Assembly (NCBI GenBank): GCA_029934675.1
Contig: JAOZLT010000001.1
Span: forward strand, 1-54,020
Origin: Candidatus Altimarinota bacterium
GTDB lineage: Bacteria > Patescibacteriota > Gracilibacteria > UM-FILTER-43-11
Direction: 5' to 3'
Length of the DNA: 54,020 bases
Part shown: positions 12,957 through 20,696 of the stretch, piece by piece
How positions within the stretch are numbered: position 1 is the stretch's first letter
How the letters are laid out: each line of letters starts with the position of its first letter
Translations under genes and position numbers: made by a program
Notes under the pieces: generated by a model
What the model was told of the DNA's origin: nothing
Databases searched by the model: none
Seen by the model: only the letters and a program-made list of their open reading frames with translations

Positions 12957-13322
12957 ATGAAAATAAAACTTTCATTTGGTCGTCTAATAATGACGACCGA
13001 AAAGTTGACAATCACCATCTATAGATGATTGTCAACAATCAAATTGAATGACTCTCCAAAATATGGAGAGTCATTCAATTTGCCATTGGAGCTGGAAAGC
13101 TTCGATGGCGCAGTATCTTTATTCCCTTGAATGTTTATCAAGGGGATAGAGAACAAATCATTAGTAGCATCCCTAACCGGGATGCTACTATTAGTTCCTG
13201 TTCTAACAGAACAGGAACTATTAATAATCAGTCAGCTTATGGGATACTACCTATAAGCTGACACTAGCCCGGGTACACCCAGCTAGCCTACTTCACTGAT
13301 AGGCGGCACCACTGTGTACCCG
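12957..13322 (+). ncRNA. Array of about ten consecutive hairpins (putative non-coding RNA)
   Basis: Back-to-back inverted repeats with short loops: 12957-12975; 12975-13001 (core GGTCGTC/GACGACC); 13004-13036 (11 bp); 13041-13081 (17 bp perfect); 13082-13109; 13123-13146; 13162-13190 (12 bp perfect); 13192-13220 (12 bp perfect); 13231-13262 (10 bp plus inner pairs); 13270-13322 (three-way element). Stem sequences differ from each other, so this is not one repeated unit. No plausible ORF crosses it, and it begins right after promoter motif copy 1. A structured RNA is the simplest reading; an origin of replication or packaging region is an alternative. Confidence 0.6.
13270..13322 (+). ncRNA. 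Structured RNA element, copy A
   Basis: Outer stem CGGGTACAC / GTGTACCCG encloses an inner hairpin GCCTA-CTTCACTGA-TAGGC and the tail GGCACCACT. Copy B at 14568-14620 has the same inner hairpin core (CCTACTTCACTGATAGG) but a different outer stem that still pairs perfectly. That covariation supports a conserved RNA fold. Confidence 0.7.
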
Positions 13323-13680
13323 GTCGGCCGTGGCCATACTGGGATATAGTTCTTTTAAAAACTATAACCCAACCCAACCAACCCAACAAAAAAAAAGAAC
13401 GTGGATACCTCCTCGAAGAGGAGGACACCTTCTATCACCGGCCGTTACTTCAACTGCTACTCCGATCGAACGGCCGATGGATACCCTCCGAACGGATGGT
13501 CGTACCACTGTCACACTACACATACAGACGAAGTCAATAGCACCCCTTACCTTTACAACTTCCTGGCTGTTGCTTACATCTTCTTTTTCTGTGATATAGA
13601 TATGGATAGTCTACACTCCCGACCGGGGATACCAGAAGAAAGAGGACAGGATTTTATATTGACATAACACCCAATAGATA
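13323..13680 (+). other. Further hairpins, no gene supported
   Basis: Hairpins continue after the main array: 13341-13370 (GGG-TATAGTT/AACTATA-CCC), 13408-13424 (CCTCCTC-GAA-GAGGAGG), 13440-13475 (GGCCGTT/AACGGCC). Two overlapping ORFs here are Pro/Thr/Ser-rich, have no family match that I recognise and run through the stems, so I do not call them. Confidence 0.5.
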
Positions 13681-13740
13681 TATAGACAAACGTCTATATG
13701 AAAAAAAAACACGATAGCATATAGACAAACGTCTATAACC
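13680..13740. repeat. Two copies of an 18-nt palindrome
   Basis: TATAGACAAACGTCTATA occurs at 13681-13698 and at 13720-13737, separated by an A-run. It is a 7-bp stem with an AAAC loop. A third exact copy forms the terminator core at 33817-33834. Could be operator sites or terminators. Confidence 0.8.
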
Positions 13741-14275
13741 TACTACACATACTATTGATATACATGTCAATATCCTACACTAAATAACGTATTATTAATC
13801 AATAGAAATATATATAATAAACATACTTGGCTAGGAATTAGGGCCCCCTACTTATATACATATTCTGAAGAGTATATGTAGACTTTTTACGAAGAACTTC
13901 TAAAAAACAAAAAAAAAAGAATATATATATATATATAAATAATATCTATATATACTCTCTCAGATATATATATAAGTATACCCCCCTAATATCTAGACAG
14001 TAGAACTTTTAATCTACCCACCCAGTGGACATACAAACAGTAACTCACAATACCAATGGACATTAACAGATTACTATATATAATACTAGCTATACTAGAT
14101 ATACTAAACACCAGAATAGATATACAAGATATATACCAATCTTCGTTGTCAAACATCTACAACAAAACGTCCTTCACAAATAAAACATTTGTCAAGTTAT
14201 CTATAAGTATAAGAGTATTGTTAGGTTACACCTACAGATACTCTATACAAAACACATAACCCAACCACCTCCCAA
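13741..14275. other. AT-rich stretch without supported gene
   Basis: Very AT-rich, with short inverted repeats such as ATTGATATACATGTCAAT near 13752 and CATATTCTGAAGAGTATATG near 13859. One 67-codon ORF (14056-14259) exists but consists largely of ATA/TAT-type codons and has no recognisable product. Confidence 0.4.
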
Positions 14276-14348
14276 ACCACCCCAAGCTGGACACAACACA
14301 GCCACCCCAAGCTGGACACAAAAAATAAACACAGCCACTCGTCGGCTT
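14276..14348 (+). repeat. Direct repeat CCACCCCAAGCTGGACAC and stem before promoter motif
   Basis: The unit CCACCCCAAGCTGGACAC occurs twice (starting near 14276 and 14304) and is then followed by AGCC-n-GGCT directly before promoter motif copy 2. The arrangement of repeat, small stem and motif matches that at 12873-12910. Confidence 0.65.
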
Positions 14349-14385
14349 GTAGGAAATTATTTGTGATTATATTTTTTATTATACT
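14349..14385 (+). promoter_or_regulatory. Conserved promoter-like motif, copy 2
   Basis: GTAGGAAATTATTTGTGATT then a T-rich stretch and TATTATACTAATC; the ATG of the 48-residue gene is 13 nt after the end of this block. Identical over the first 19 nt to copy 1. Confidence 0.75.
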
Positions 14386-14397
14386 AATCAAAACAAA

Positions 14398-14544
14398 ATG
14401 CTTAAATCGTACTCAATTAAATTATTAGCTTCTGCTATTGCTGAAGCTCACAAAGAACTAAAGTTATCTGCTATTGTATCATACCTTCGTGGTATGTCAG
14501 TAGCACAATTTGAATCAGCTGAAGATGAGTACCTATTAGATTAG
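14398..14544 (+). CDS. Small hypothetical early protein
   Basis: 48 residues, largely one or two helices (SIKLLASAIAEAHKELKLSA). No TGA in the gene. It lies right after promoter motif copy 2, so it may be the first gene expressed. A hairpin overlaps its stop codon. No family recognised. Confidence 0.75.
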   Translation: MLKSYSIKLLASAIAEAHKELKLSAIVSYLRGMSVAQFESAEDEYLLD

Positions 14545-14550
14545 GTACTC
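14527..14550 (+). terminator. Hairpin over the stop codon
   Basis: GAGTACCTA and TAGGTACTC pair perfectly with a short loop and are followed by TTCTT. This is probably an attenuator or terminator for the preceding small gene. Confidence 0.45.
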
Positions 14551-14567
14551 TTCTTAGCTACACATCG

Positions 14568-14620
14568 TACCAGTACATAGCCAACCTACTTCACTGATAG
14601 GTAGCAACACTGTACTGGTA
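14568..14620 (+). ncRNA. Structured RNA element, copy B
   Basis: Outer stem TACCAGTACA / TGTACTGGTA (10 bp, perfect) around the hairpin CCTACTTCACTGATAGG and a tail TAGCAACACT. Same core as copy A at 13270 with a compensatory-changed outer stem. It lies in the leader of the next gene (start 14661), so a cis-regulatory RNA is possible. Confidence 0.7.
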
Positions 14621-14660
14621 TGAAATCAATTATATTTTTTATATTTTATATAAATTTAAA

Positions 14661-14906
14661 ATGAGACAGAAATTCAAATGTACATTAGAACTTCAAGACA
14701 ACAAGACCGTTCTGGTAGATTATCTAAGTAAGGAGATACTAATCCAATGAGCTAAACTAAAAACTTTCATCCTTAAGGGGATGAAGAATGTACCAATCTC
14801 TGGTACAGAAAAAGGGTATTGTGTAGTCAATGATTGACAAACACAGTACGTAGTATTTGGTGAGTTACTCAGCCAAGCACATAAGATGGCTAACCCAGTA
14901 GGTTAG
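14661..14906 (+). CDS. Small hypothetical early protein
   Basis: 81 residues starting MRQKFKCTLELQDNKTVLVD; mixed alpha/beta pattern. Two TGA codons read as Gly (IQGAKL, NDGQTQ). Preceded by structured RNA element B and followed by a GC hairpin and promoter motif copy 3. No family recognised. Confidence 0.8.
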
Positions 14907-14919
14907 TCATCCTCCTACA

Positions 14920-14943
14920 CACAGGGTGAATCGCCACCCTGTG
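14920..14943 (+). terminator. Hairpin upstream of promoter motif copy 3
   Basis: CACAGGGTG / CACCCTGTG, a 9-bp perfect stem without a following T-run. It ends 4 nt before the motif, like the other stem-then-motif junctions in this region. Confidence 0.5.
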
Positions 14944-14947
14944 ATTA

Positions 14948-14986
14948 GTAGGAAATTATTAGTGATAGATTTTTATTATCTTATAT
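14948..14986 (+). promoter_or_regulatory. Conserved promoter-like motif, copy 3
   Basis: GTAGGAAATTATTAGTGATA, one mismatch to copies 1 and 2, then TTTTTATTATCTTATATATT. The next ATG is at 14993. Confidence 0.75.
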
Positions 14987-14992
14987 ATTATT

Positions 14993-15208
14993 ATGAACGC
15001 AGCACAAAGACAATTACCAAAAGGACACACCCTGTTACCAGGATATGCTACACATAGTATCCAAGTATCCAAAGCGGGGAACCGTCTACATATCTTTAAC
15101 ATATTAGATGGTAAACTAAACCATAGCGAATCAGTATGTGAAGAGGTATTAGATGTCCTATGAATGGACATCGACCAGTACATACATAGTACTAAGCGTA
15201 CAGCATAA
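14993..15208 (+). CDS. Small hypothetical early protein
   Basis: 71 residues (MNAAQRQLPKGHTLLPGYAT...). One TGA as Gly (VLGMDI). Directly downstream of promoter motif copy 3 and followed by a strong terminator. No family recognised. Confidence 0.8.
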
Positions 15209-15243
15209 CAGCTCACGCTATGCTTCACATACACTACCACCAC

Positions 15244-15278
15244 ATCCCACGGGCTATCAGCTTGTGGGATTCTTTTTA
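15244..15278 (+). terminator. Intrinsic terminator
   Basis: ATCCCAC / GTGGGAT stem followed by TCTTTTT, 35 nt after a stop codon. Standard rho-independent form. Confidence 0.75.
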
Positions 15279-15297
15279 TCTATACAATACTATTGCA

Positions 15298-15540
15298 ATG
15301 AAACTATCTACACAGGATTGACTCATCACATTACAGTTTGATAAGTACATAATCAAACAAGCTTCGGATGGTGATTGGAATATTATTAACAAAGGATTAG
15401 GTATCGACCGTGAACTTTTTGGTACTAAGGAGAAACAGACTAACATTGTAATCGGATACTTGCTAGCATTATATGATATCAATACTATATCACTAGGCGA
15501 GAAAGAGTTAGCAATCGAGACTATCAATAGTAAACTTTAA
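15298..15540 (+). CDS. Small hypothetical early protein
   Basis: 80 residues (MKLSTQDGLITLQFDKYIIK...), ending in NSKL. One TGA as Gly. First of three short genes joined by near-identical spacers of the type AAACTTTAACCTTAA. No family recognised. Confidence 0.75.
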
Positions 15541-15549
15541 CCTTAACCT

Positions 15550-15843
15550 ATGTTAATGACACAAACTGCAATCCAAGTTCTTACTAGAGAACTAAGTCTA
15601 ATAAATGAAAGAGTACTTGAGTTATCAGATGACTCTATCTCTATACAAAAGACACACAAACTTATAGAGAAACTTATATTAAAACAAGAGAAAATCCTAA
15701 CAGTAATAAAAACAAACAGTAAGTTAGCCGAAGACACAGTCTCGGGTATCGACCGTAAAACGAGAGAGGTACTATATTATCTAAAGAATAGAGATGATGT
15801 ACTACTAGATATGTTCAAAAGAATCATAGCTAGAAACAAGTAA
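15550..15843 (+). CDS. Coiled-coil hypothetical protein
   Basis: 97 residues with heptad-like Leu/Ile spacing through most of the chain (ELSLINERVLELSDDSISIQ, then KLIEKLILKQEKI). No TGA. 9 nt after the previous gene. Probably an oligomeric helical protein; role unknown. Confidence 0.75.
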   Translation: MLMTQTAIQVLTRELSLINERVLELSDDSISIQKTHKLIEKLILKQEKILTVIKTNSKLAEDTVSGIDRKTREVLYYLKNRDDVLLDMFKRIIARNK

Positions 15844-15871
15844 ACTTTAACTTTAACCTTAATCAATATTA

Positions 15872-16033
15872 ATGGAAACTAAACAACTCATCATCCTGAA
15901 CAACCACATCCTTAAGCTACAGAAAACTGTAGCTAACCAGGAACTACAACTCAAGGACATACGAGAAGTTATTAAGATAACACAAGATAGAGATGATAAA
16001 TTATTAAAACTTATCCATCTCAATATAGGATAA
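15872..16033 (+). CDS. Small coiled-coil protein
   Basis: 53 residues, METKQLIILNNHILKLQKTV and on, predicted almost entirely helical. It resembles a short version of its upstream neighbour (a run of N/Q, L and K followed by a DDKLL-type end), so the two could be paralogues. No TGA. Confidence 0.7.
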   Translation: METKQLIILNNHILKLQKTVANQELQLKDIREVIKITQDRDDKLLKLIHLNIG

Positions 16034-16135
16034 GATATCTTAGATATCCCCTTGCAATCCGTCACCGAATCACTATAATAAATTACGTGCTTCGGTGAGG
16101 GCAATGCACAACCTTTTATTTAAAAACAAAACGTG

Positions 16136-16354
16136 ATGAGAGAAACTATACTCTGTTCAAATTGTTGAGAACTATTCCAACAAAAGACACATCGCAGTAC
16201 GCTATGTCCAGACTGTATCAAAGAAGTATATGGAGAAAAATCCAAAGACTGGAAAACAAATCAACAAGAATTCTTAAGTAGAAGAACCACTCTTATAACG
16301 GACAAAGAAAGTTATGAAAGTGATCTCACGATATACTACCCAGTATCTTCATAA
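16136..16354 (+). CDS. Zinc-ribbon protein
   Basis: 72 residues. CSNCGELF near residue 7 and LCPDC near residue 25 form a Cys4 zinc ribbon; the Gly after the second Cys is encoded by TGA, exactly where this fold has an invariant Gly. The remainder is polar. Likely a nucleic acid or protein adaptor; partner unknown. Confidence 0.8.
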
Positions 16355-16384
16355 CGCACACGGCCGGAGCTACTACTAAACCAA

Positions 16385-16405
16385 CACAGCCACTCCAAGC
16401 TGTGT
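16385..16405 (+). other. Short stem before promoter motif copy 4
   Basis: CACAGC and GCTGTG form a stem around CACTCCAA, ending at the start of the promoter motif; a reduced version of the AGCTGGACA repeat seen before copies 1 and 2. Confidence 0.5.
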
Positions 16406-16450
16406 AGGAAATTATTTGTGAATAAGTTTTTATATACTTATATTATATTA
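16404..16450 (+). promoter_or_regulatory. Conserved promoter-like motif, copy 4
   Basis: GTAGGAAATTATTTGTGAAT, then TTTTTATATACTTATATTATATT. It ends just before the ATG at 16453 of the DUF3127-like gene. Confidence 0.75.
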
Positions 16451-16452
16451 TT

Positions 16453-16776
16453 ATGAAAGACTTCCAATGAGCAATCACTTCTATATCAGAAGTAACACAA
16501 GTAGGTAAAAATTCTATGAACAAACAAGAGTTCGTACTTCAAGAAGTTGAATGAGAATATCCTCAATCAATGGCCATCACATTACTAGGAGATAAGACTG
16601 GTTTACTAGATGGTAAAGCAGTAGGCGATATAGTTAAAGCACATCTTAACTTCAAAGCCAACGAATACAACGGACGTAACTTCACCAATATCAACGCTTG
16701 GAAGATTGATATGGTACAGAAAGGAAACTGAAAAGCACCTGAAGCTAAAACAGCTGCAGAAGATTTGCCATTCTAA
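16453..16776 (+). CDS. DUF3127-like single-strand DNA-binding-type protein
   Basis: 107 residues. The blocks KQEFVLQEVEGEYP, LLGDK and FKANEYNGRNFTNINAWKI match the DUF3127 family, a short OB-fold-like domain found in phages and Bacteroidetes and thought to bind nucleic acid. TGA fits Gly in FQGAIT, where the family has an I-x-G-K/A-I motif. Preceded by promoter copy 4 and followed by a terminator, so it is probably a strongly expressed monocistronic early gene. Confidence 0.8.
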
Positions 16777-16802
16777 TTACCAGTCCACAACTACTAATAC
16801 AT

Positions 16803-16837
16803 AGGATCCTCACTAATACTGAGGGTCCTTTTTTTAT
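16803..16837 (+). terminator. Intrinsic terminator
   Basis: GGATCCTCA / CTGAGGGTCC stem followed by seven T, 25 nt after the DUF3127-like gene. Confidence 0.85.
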
Positions 16838-16856
16838 AACCTAAACAAATACAAAG

Positions 16857-17354
16857 ATGCAAGACATCAAGATCTACGTCACTGATCTAGCACAGTACAA
16901 CAACTGAAAGCTAGTCGGTGAACGAGTAACACTTAACGATATAGATAGCGACGAACTCAAAGCTATACTATCCAAGTATTGAGAAGAGACATTTATCTCA
17001 GACTTCGAAGCACCGTTCAAGATTTGAGAGTACGACAGCCCATTCGATCTACTAGAACAAATAGAGTATATGGATACACTAACAGAAGAAGAGCTAGTCA
17101 TCTACCTATTCGTAGCAAATGATAACTGAGGTACATTTGAGTACTCAGAAGACACAGTACGTTCGTGAAACTATTCACTACATATACAGTCATCACGGGA
17201 CGATAAGCCTCGAGAGGATGAGTTCTATGAACTACACGATAGCAACCATCCACTGTTCTCATTCGTAGACTGGAACCAAGTCGAGCGTGAGTTCAAAATG
17301 GAATACTCAGAATTCGAGTATAATGATACCACCTACTGGATATCTATTTATTAA
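16857..17354 (+). CDS. ArdA-like antirestriction protein
   Basis: 165 residues, the usual ArdA length. The N-terminus (DIKIYVTDLAQYNNGKLVGE) is the hallmark ArdA start; the invariant Gly after YNN is TGA. The protein is strongly acidic (many Asp/Glu), as expected of a DNA mimic that blocks type I restriction enzymes. Sequence between residues 40 and 110 is acidic and the C-terminus ends in TYWISIY. It lies in the early plus-strand cluster, where an antirestriction protein would be needed first after entry. Confidence 0.85.
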
Positions 17355-17455
17355 CGTAATCAATACACCATCAACTCATCATCAGTTGATCAGAGTACAC
17401 GATGAGTATGTAAAAGAATGTGATAAAAATTTTAGATCTTAATATAATAACTAAA

Positions 17456-18337
17456 ATGCCAAACCGAAACGCAAACTCCATCGAGATCCACACGGACGTA
17501 AACCCTAAAGAGTTTATGTCCAAGACTGTGGACTGATGACGATCATTACACTTCAACAAACTATTACCGATACCTAAATGAAAATGATCAGTAGGATTCC
17601 AATCGGATACTCGATGAACTAAACGAGATATCTATAACAGTAAAGAAAAAATAACTACTGGATGATTCCAGATAACAAAAGAGTGAGGTAGATACCATAT
17701 CCATTGATCGTTCGATACAGCACGAGCGCCACCCATCCAGTACTATGAGGAACTGCAAGCAGTACTCCGTAGGAAAGATGACAGCTCAGACATCGTAGCT
17801 TACTATAACGAACCAGGCTGTGCCTTCTTCGGGAAGCGAGACAACTGAGACGACGAAGAATATGAATATGCTGGGAACGTACACTGGATCGATTGACTAG
17901 AAGAATATCTTATAACACTAGAATGAGACGCACTAGATATCTATACAGAGATAGCAGGTGATACATTCTATACACCAGAAACTATCTTAGATGATATGGA
18001 TGAGTACGATTTGTCGGACGAAGAGAGAGCAGAGATTCTTAGAATACTATATGATAATAAACTTTTAACCTTAACTAATACACATATGTATATCGTATCA
18101 AGTAACTATCACAAAGGTAGGACAGGCTGACACTATAGATGTCAAGTCTTCTATGTCAACGCCAAAAATATCACGGACGTAACTGACCAAGTTGCAGGAG
18201 CATTCTGATTCACAATGAAGAAGAACAGTCTATACATAAGACATTGATCAGGTACCTGATACATGCGTATCAAAGAAGCTATACAAAAGAAAGACAGCAA
18301 CATTATCGTAAGAGATGTGTCAGTATTTAACCAATAA
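17456..18337 (+). CDS. Api92/YubB ferredoxin-like domain protein, possibly fused to a second small protein
   Basis: One open frame of 293 residues. The first 210 match the Api92/DUF1281 (YubB ferredoxin-like) pattern: LHFNKLLPIPKG, a GTK segment, SFDTARAPPIQYYEEL and YYNEPGCAFFGK. An internal ATG at 18086, preceded by a spacer (AAACTTTTAACCTTAAC) like those that separate other genes here, begins an 83-residue unit MYIVSSNYHKGRTGGHYRCQ. In the other spacers the equivalent sequence has one T fewer. Either a true fusion or two genes joined by a one-base insertion. The function of the family is not established. Confidence 0.7.
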
Positions 18338-18350
18338 CATTTAAAAGGAT

Positions 18351-18509
18351 ATGTATGACCATGACTTAGAAAAAATAATAAAAGCATTTTGATACTCAGA
18401 AGCTGGTGAATATCTACTACGTGAAGATATAAAAAAATATAAAGCTAAATGAAAAACTAATCGAGAAATCTATTACGCTCTATTCGAATATCTTAAGACA
18501 ACATGCTAA
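18351..18509 (+). CDS. Small hypothetical protein
   Basis: 52 residues, Lys/Tyr-rich and helical (MYDHDLEKIIKAFGYSEAGE). Two TGA as Gly. 13 nt after the previous gene. No family recognised. Confidence 0.7.
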
Positions 18510-18539
18510 CATTTTTTACTCTTAACAACTAATGCACAG

Positions 18540-19274
18540 ATGGAAACAACAACAGAACAATACAGATGATTCACCATCCATACAAAATACCAGGGAGACA
18601 CTGACCATATAGAATCCCCACGTGAGTGGGACACCCTAGGTAAGATGGTTATGTTTCATAACAGATATACATTACCTAACGAACTAGATCTAGACACTGA
18701 TGACTTCACTGGTCGAGATAAAATGAAATCCTATCTATCAGGAGAATACACAGACGAACAATGCGAAGAACTTTGAATCCCGCAAATTAAATACGATATA
18801 GTATTTCCTATCAGTATGTATGACCATAGCTGAATATCGTTTAGTCTATGAGCAAGACACTGATTCGATTCTGGACAAGTAGGATACATCGTAGCTAACA
18901 TCCCAGAATGATCTAACTTTGTAGAAGTAGAACGTATACTTAACAAAGAATTAGAAGACTACAACCAACGACAACAGTGAGAATTCTACGAGTACGAGAT
19001 CGAAGAGATCGGAGAATACGTAGGATGATTCCGAACAGAAGAAGAAGCACTCCAAGAAGCAAAAGATTCTATCGATCATCGTATCAAATCAGAATCCAAG
19101 ATCAACATCTACGAGTACGAAGTAGAAGTAAGAGTAACACGCAGAGTAAAGATCCAAGCTGAATCAATAGATGATGCTGATGATAAACTATTCTCAGCAG
19201 ACTACGAGATCATATCAAAATCTGATGATGAGATATTACAACATTCTCTTTTAGAATTTAAACCTAAACACTAA
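18540..19274 (+). CDS. Conserved phage hypothetical protein with YDHSG motif
   Basis: 244 residues. The segment YDHSGISFSLGARHGFDSGQ followed by VGYI is a recognisable motif of a widespread phage/plasmid protein family of unknown function; TGA supplies its glycines. The C-terminal half is Glu-rich and includes a predicted strand-helix unit (YEYEVEVRVTRRVKIQAESI) like small dodecin-type or DUF folds. It ends with TAATG, sharing one base with the next start. No enzymatic residues assigned. Confidence 0.8.
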
Positions 19275-19567
19275 TGAAACACATAAGTAATTTATGATGA
19301 CAAGTAGTTATTACAGAAGATCTATCTGACAAAAAAATGATAATCAATTGAAAAAAATATATTAAACACCATAACACAAAAATATTAGCACAAAAAAAAA
19401 CATACTTATCTGTATACAAAGTAGTTTATATACTTGATAAAGTATATTATCTTGACGATTTATACTTTAAAGAATGAACAACTGATGTAAAATCATTAGA
19501 AGCTATTCTAATAAATAATAGATTTTTAGAACGTAACTATAAACATGAGCAAGACAGTAAAGATTAA
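19274..19567 (+). CDS. Hypothetical protein
   Basis: 97 residues, Lys/Tyr/Ile-rich; begins MKHISNLGGQVVITEDLSDK. Start overlaps the preceding stop (TAATG) and its own 3' end overlaps the next gene by 23 nt, showing translational coupling. No family recognised. Confidence 0.75.
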
Positions 19568-19730
19568 ACTAACAGTCAAAGACTTCAAAGAGCTTGTGTC
19601 TTGAGAAGAGCTAACACTACAGTTCGGTAACGTTCGGATAGGTCTTAGTCTGAAAAACACCAAGTTCAAAACATTAAAGAAACTACTGTTCGATATGCAA
19701 CTAGAGAAACTAGCTGCTATGTGAGGCTAA
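19545..19730 (+). CDS. Small hypothetical protein
   Basis: 61 residues (MSKTVKIKLTVKDFKELVSG...). Basic, strand-then-helix pattern, ending in AAMGG with the first of the two glycines encoded by TGA. Overlaps the preceding gene. No family recognised. Confidence 0.7.
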
Positions 19731-19867
19731 TAACACGAGCACCTTTCTGCTGTGGTTTTAGCTCGTTAATCCAGACAACCACACTAGAGCACGTTACATA
19801 TCAGGGGTTCAGCTCAATAAAAAAGAACCCACTCTAACTACATTTATTTTATTTATACTTACAAAGC
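19731..19867 (+). promoter_or_regulatory. Intergenic hairpins and probable promoter
   Basis: CGAGC...GCTCG around 19733-19763 and GGGTTC...GAACCC around 19805-19830 form stems; the region then turns AT-rich (TTTATTTTATTTATACTT) before the next ATG. Probably terminator plus promoter; boxes not resolved. Confidence 0.4.
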
Positions 19868-20059
19868 ATGCACAAATGATTACTATTGATAGTACCTGCA
19901 ACAGACAGGGAAGAAGCTATCAATGAAGCTGAAAGATTTATGGATGCGAACACAGGGATCGAAGTCTTCGACCACTATTCCCTATGAGGTAGACGAGCTA
20001 ACCACGTACCAGATATAACAGAAGATTACTGGGTAGTCGTTGTTGATATGCATAACTAA
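19868..20059 (+). CDS. Small hypothetical protein
   Basis: 63 residues (MHKGLLLIVPATDREEAINE...) with a ferredoxin-like beta-alpha-beta pattern and a closing strand WVVVVDMH. Three TGA as Gly. No family recognised. Confidence 0.7.
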
Positions 20060-20086
20060 TGTTTTATAATATCACCACATATAACC

Positions 20087-20278
20087 ATGACAGACCAAGA
20101 GAAAGCGAACTTCAAGAGAACCAAATGCCAGATTTATTCACGTGTTAGTTGATTCATCACACCAGTGAGCAACTACAACATCGGAAAAAAGGCTGAGTTC
20201 TATTCAAGGAAATACTACAGTGAAGCAGTATCTTTGAACTCTAAGTTCGTAGAAGATTATTCTTTAGAATCTAACTAA
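20087..20278 (+). CDS. NrdD C-terminal-tail-like small protein
   Basis: 63 residues. CQIYSRVSGFITPVSNYNIG then KKAEFYSRKYY strongly resembles the C-terminal segment of anaerobic ribonucleotide reductase (typically SRVTGYLRPV..WN.GK..EF..R), which carries the glycyl-radical end in the full enzyme. No NrdD body is present nearby. The Gly in RVSGF is TGA. Orphan proteins of this type are often annotated as NrdD-like; catalytic activity alone is not expected. Confidence 0.65.
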
Positions 20279-20285
20279 GATTACT

Positions 20286-20477
20286 ATGTGAGTATTTAAA
20301 AAGATTCATGCATTACTACAGGATGAATGACTGCTTAACAAAGACTGATCATACAACGTAGATAAGATGGCTATATGGATATATAACCACACACCAAGAA
20401 CAGACGCAGAAGATGCAGCAATGGATTATAGTATCGAACAACTAAGAGATACTGTAGATGAACGTAATCCAGAGTAA
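20286..20477 (+). CDS. Small hypothetical protein
   Basis: 63 residues (MGVFKKIHALLQDEGLLNKD...), helical and acidic towards the end (DTVDERNPE). 7 nt after the previous gene, followed by a terminator. No family recognised. Confidence 0.7.
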
Positions 20478-20483
20478 ACCAAA

Positions 20484-20516
20484 TAGGGCTGACTTCGGTC
20501 GGCTCTATTCTCTATA
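20484..20516 (+). terminator. Hairpin with TTCG loop
   Basis: ATAGGGCTGAC-TTCG-GTCGGCTCTAT, a stable stem with a UUCG tetraloop, followed by TCTCTATAC. Closes the operon ending at 20477. Confidence 0.65.
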
Positions 20517-20537
20517 CTTTTATTTCTCTAACATATA

Positions 20538-20678
20538 ATGTCAAAAGAAAAACAAAACCTTATCAACTGGATAGCTGATAAGATGAAAGACTATCACGAT
20601 ACCAATCTATACGAAGCAATGAGTCTCGTTGAACTCAAGCAAGTAGTATCGGATATCCTACAGTACAACGACTTTTAA
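20538..20678 (+). CDS. Small hypothetical protein
   Basis: 46 residues (MSKEKQNLINWIADKMKDYH...), helical, no TGA. 18 nt before the next gene. No family recognised. Confidence 0.65.
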   Translation: MSKEKQNLINWIADKMKDYHDTNLYEAMSLVELKQVVSDILQYNDF

Positions 20679-20696
20679 TTTATTATCTATTATCAA

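Noticed and set aside
12957..13322. CRISPR array
   Set aside because: Stems are all different, no repeated direct unit with constant spacers, no cas operon.
13330..13667. Two overlapping ORFs of 88-89 codons
   Set aside because: They run through hairpins and are compositionally odd (Pro/Thr/Arg); no family seen.
14056..14259. 67-codon plus-strand ORF in the AT-rich stretch
   Set aside because: Dominated by Ile/Leu/Tyr from AT-rich sequence, no clear ribosome site, overlaps inverted repeats; not called a gene.
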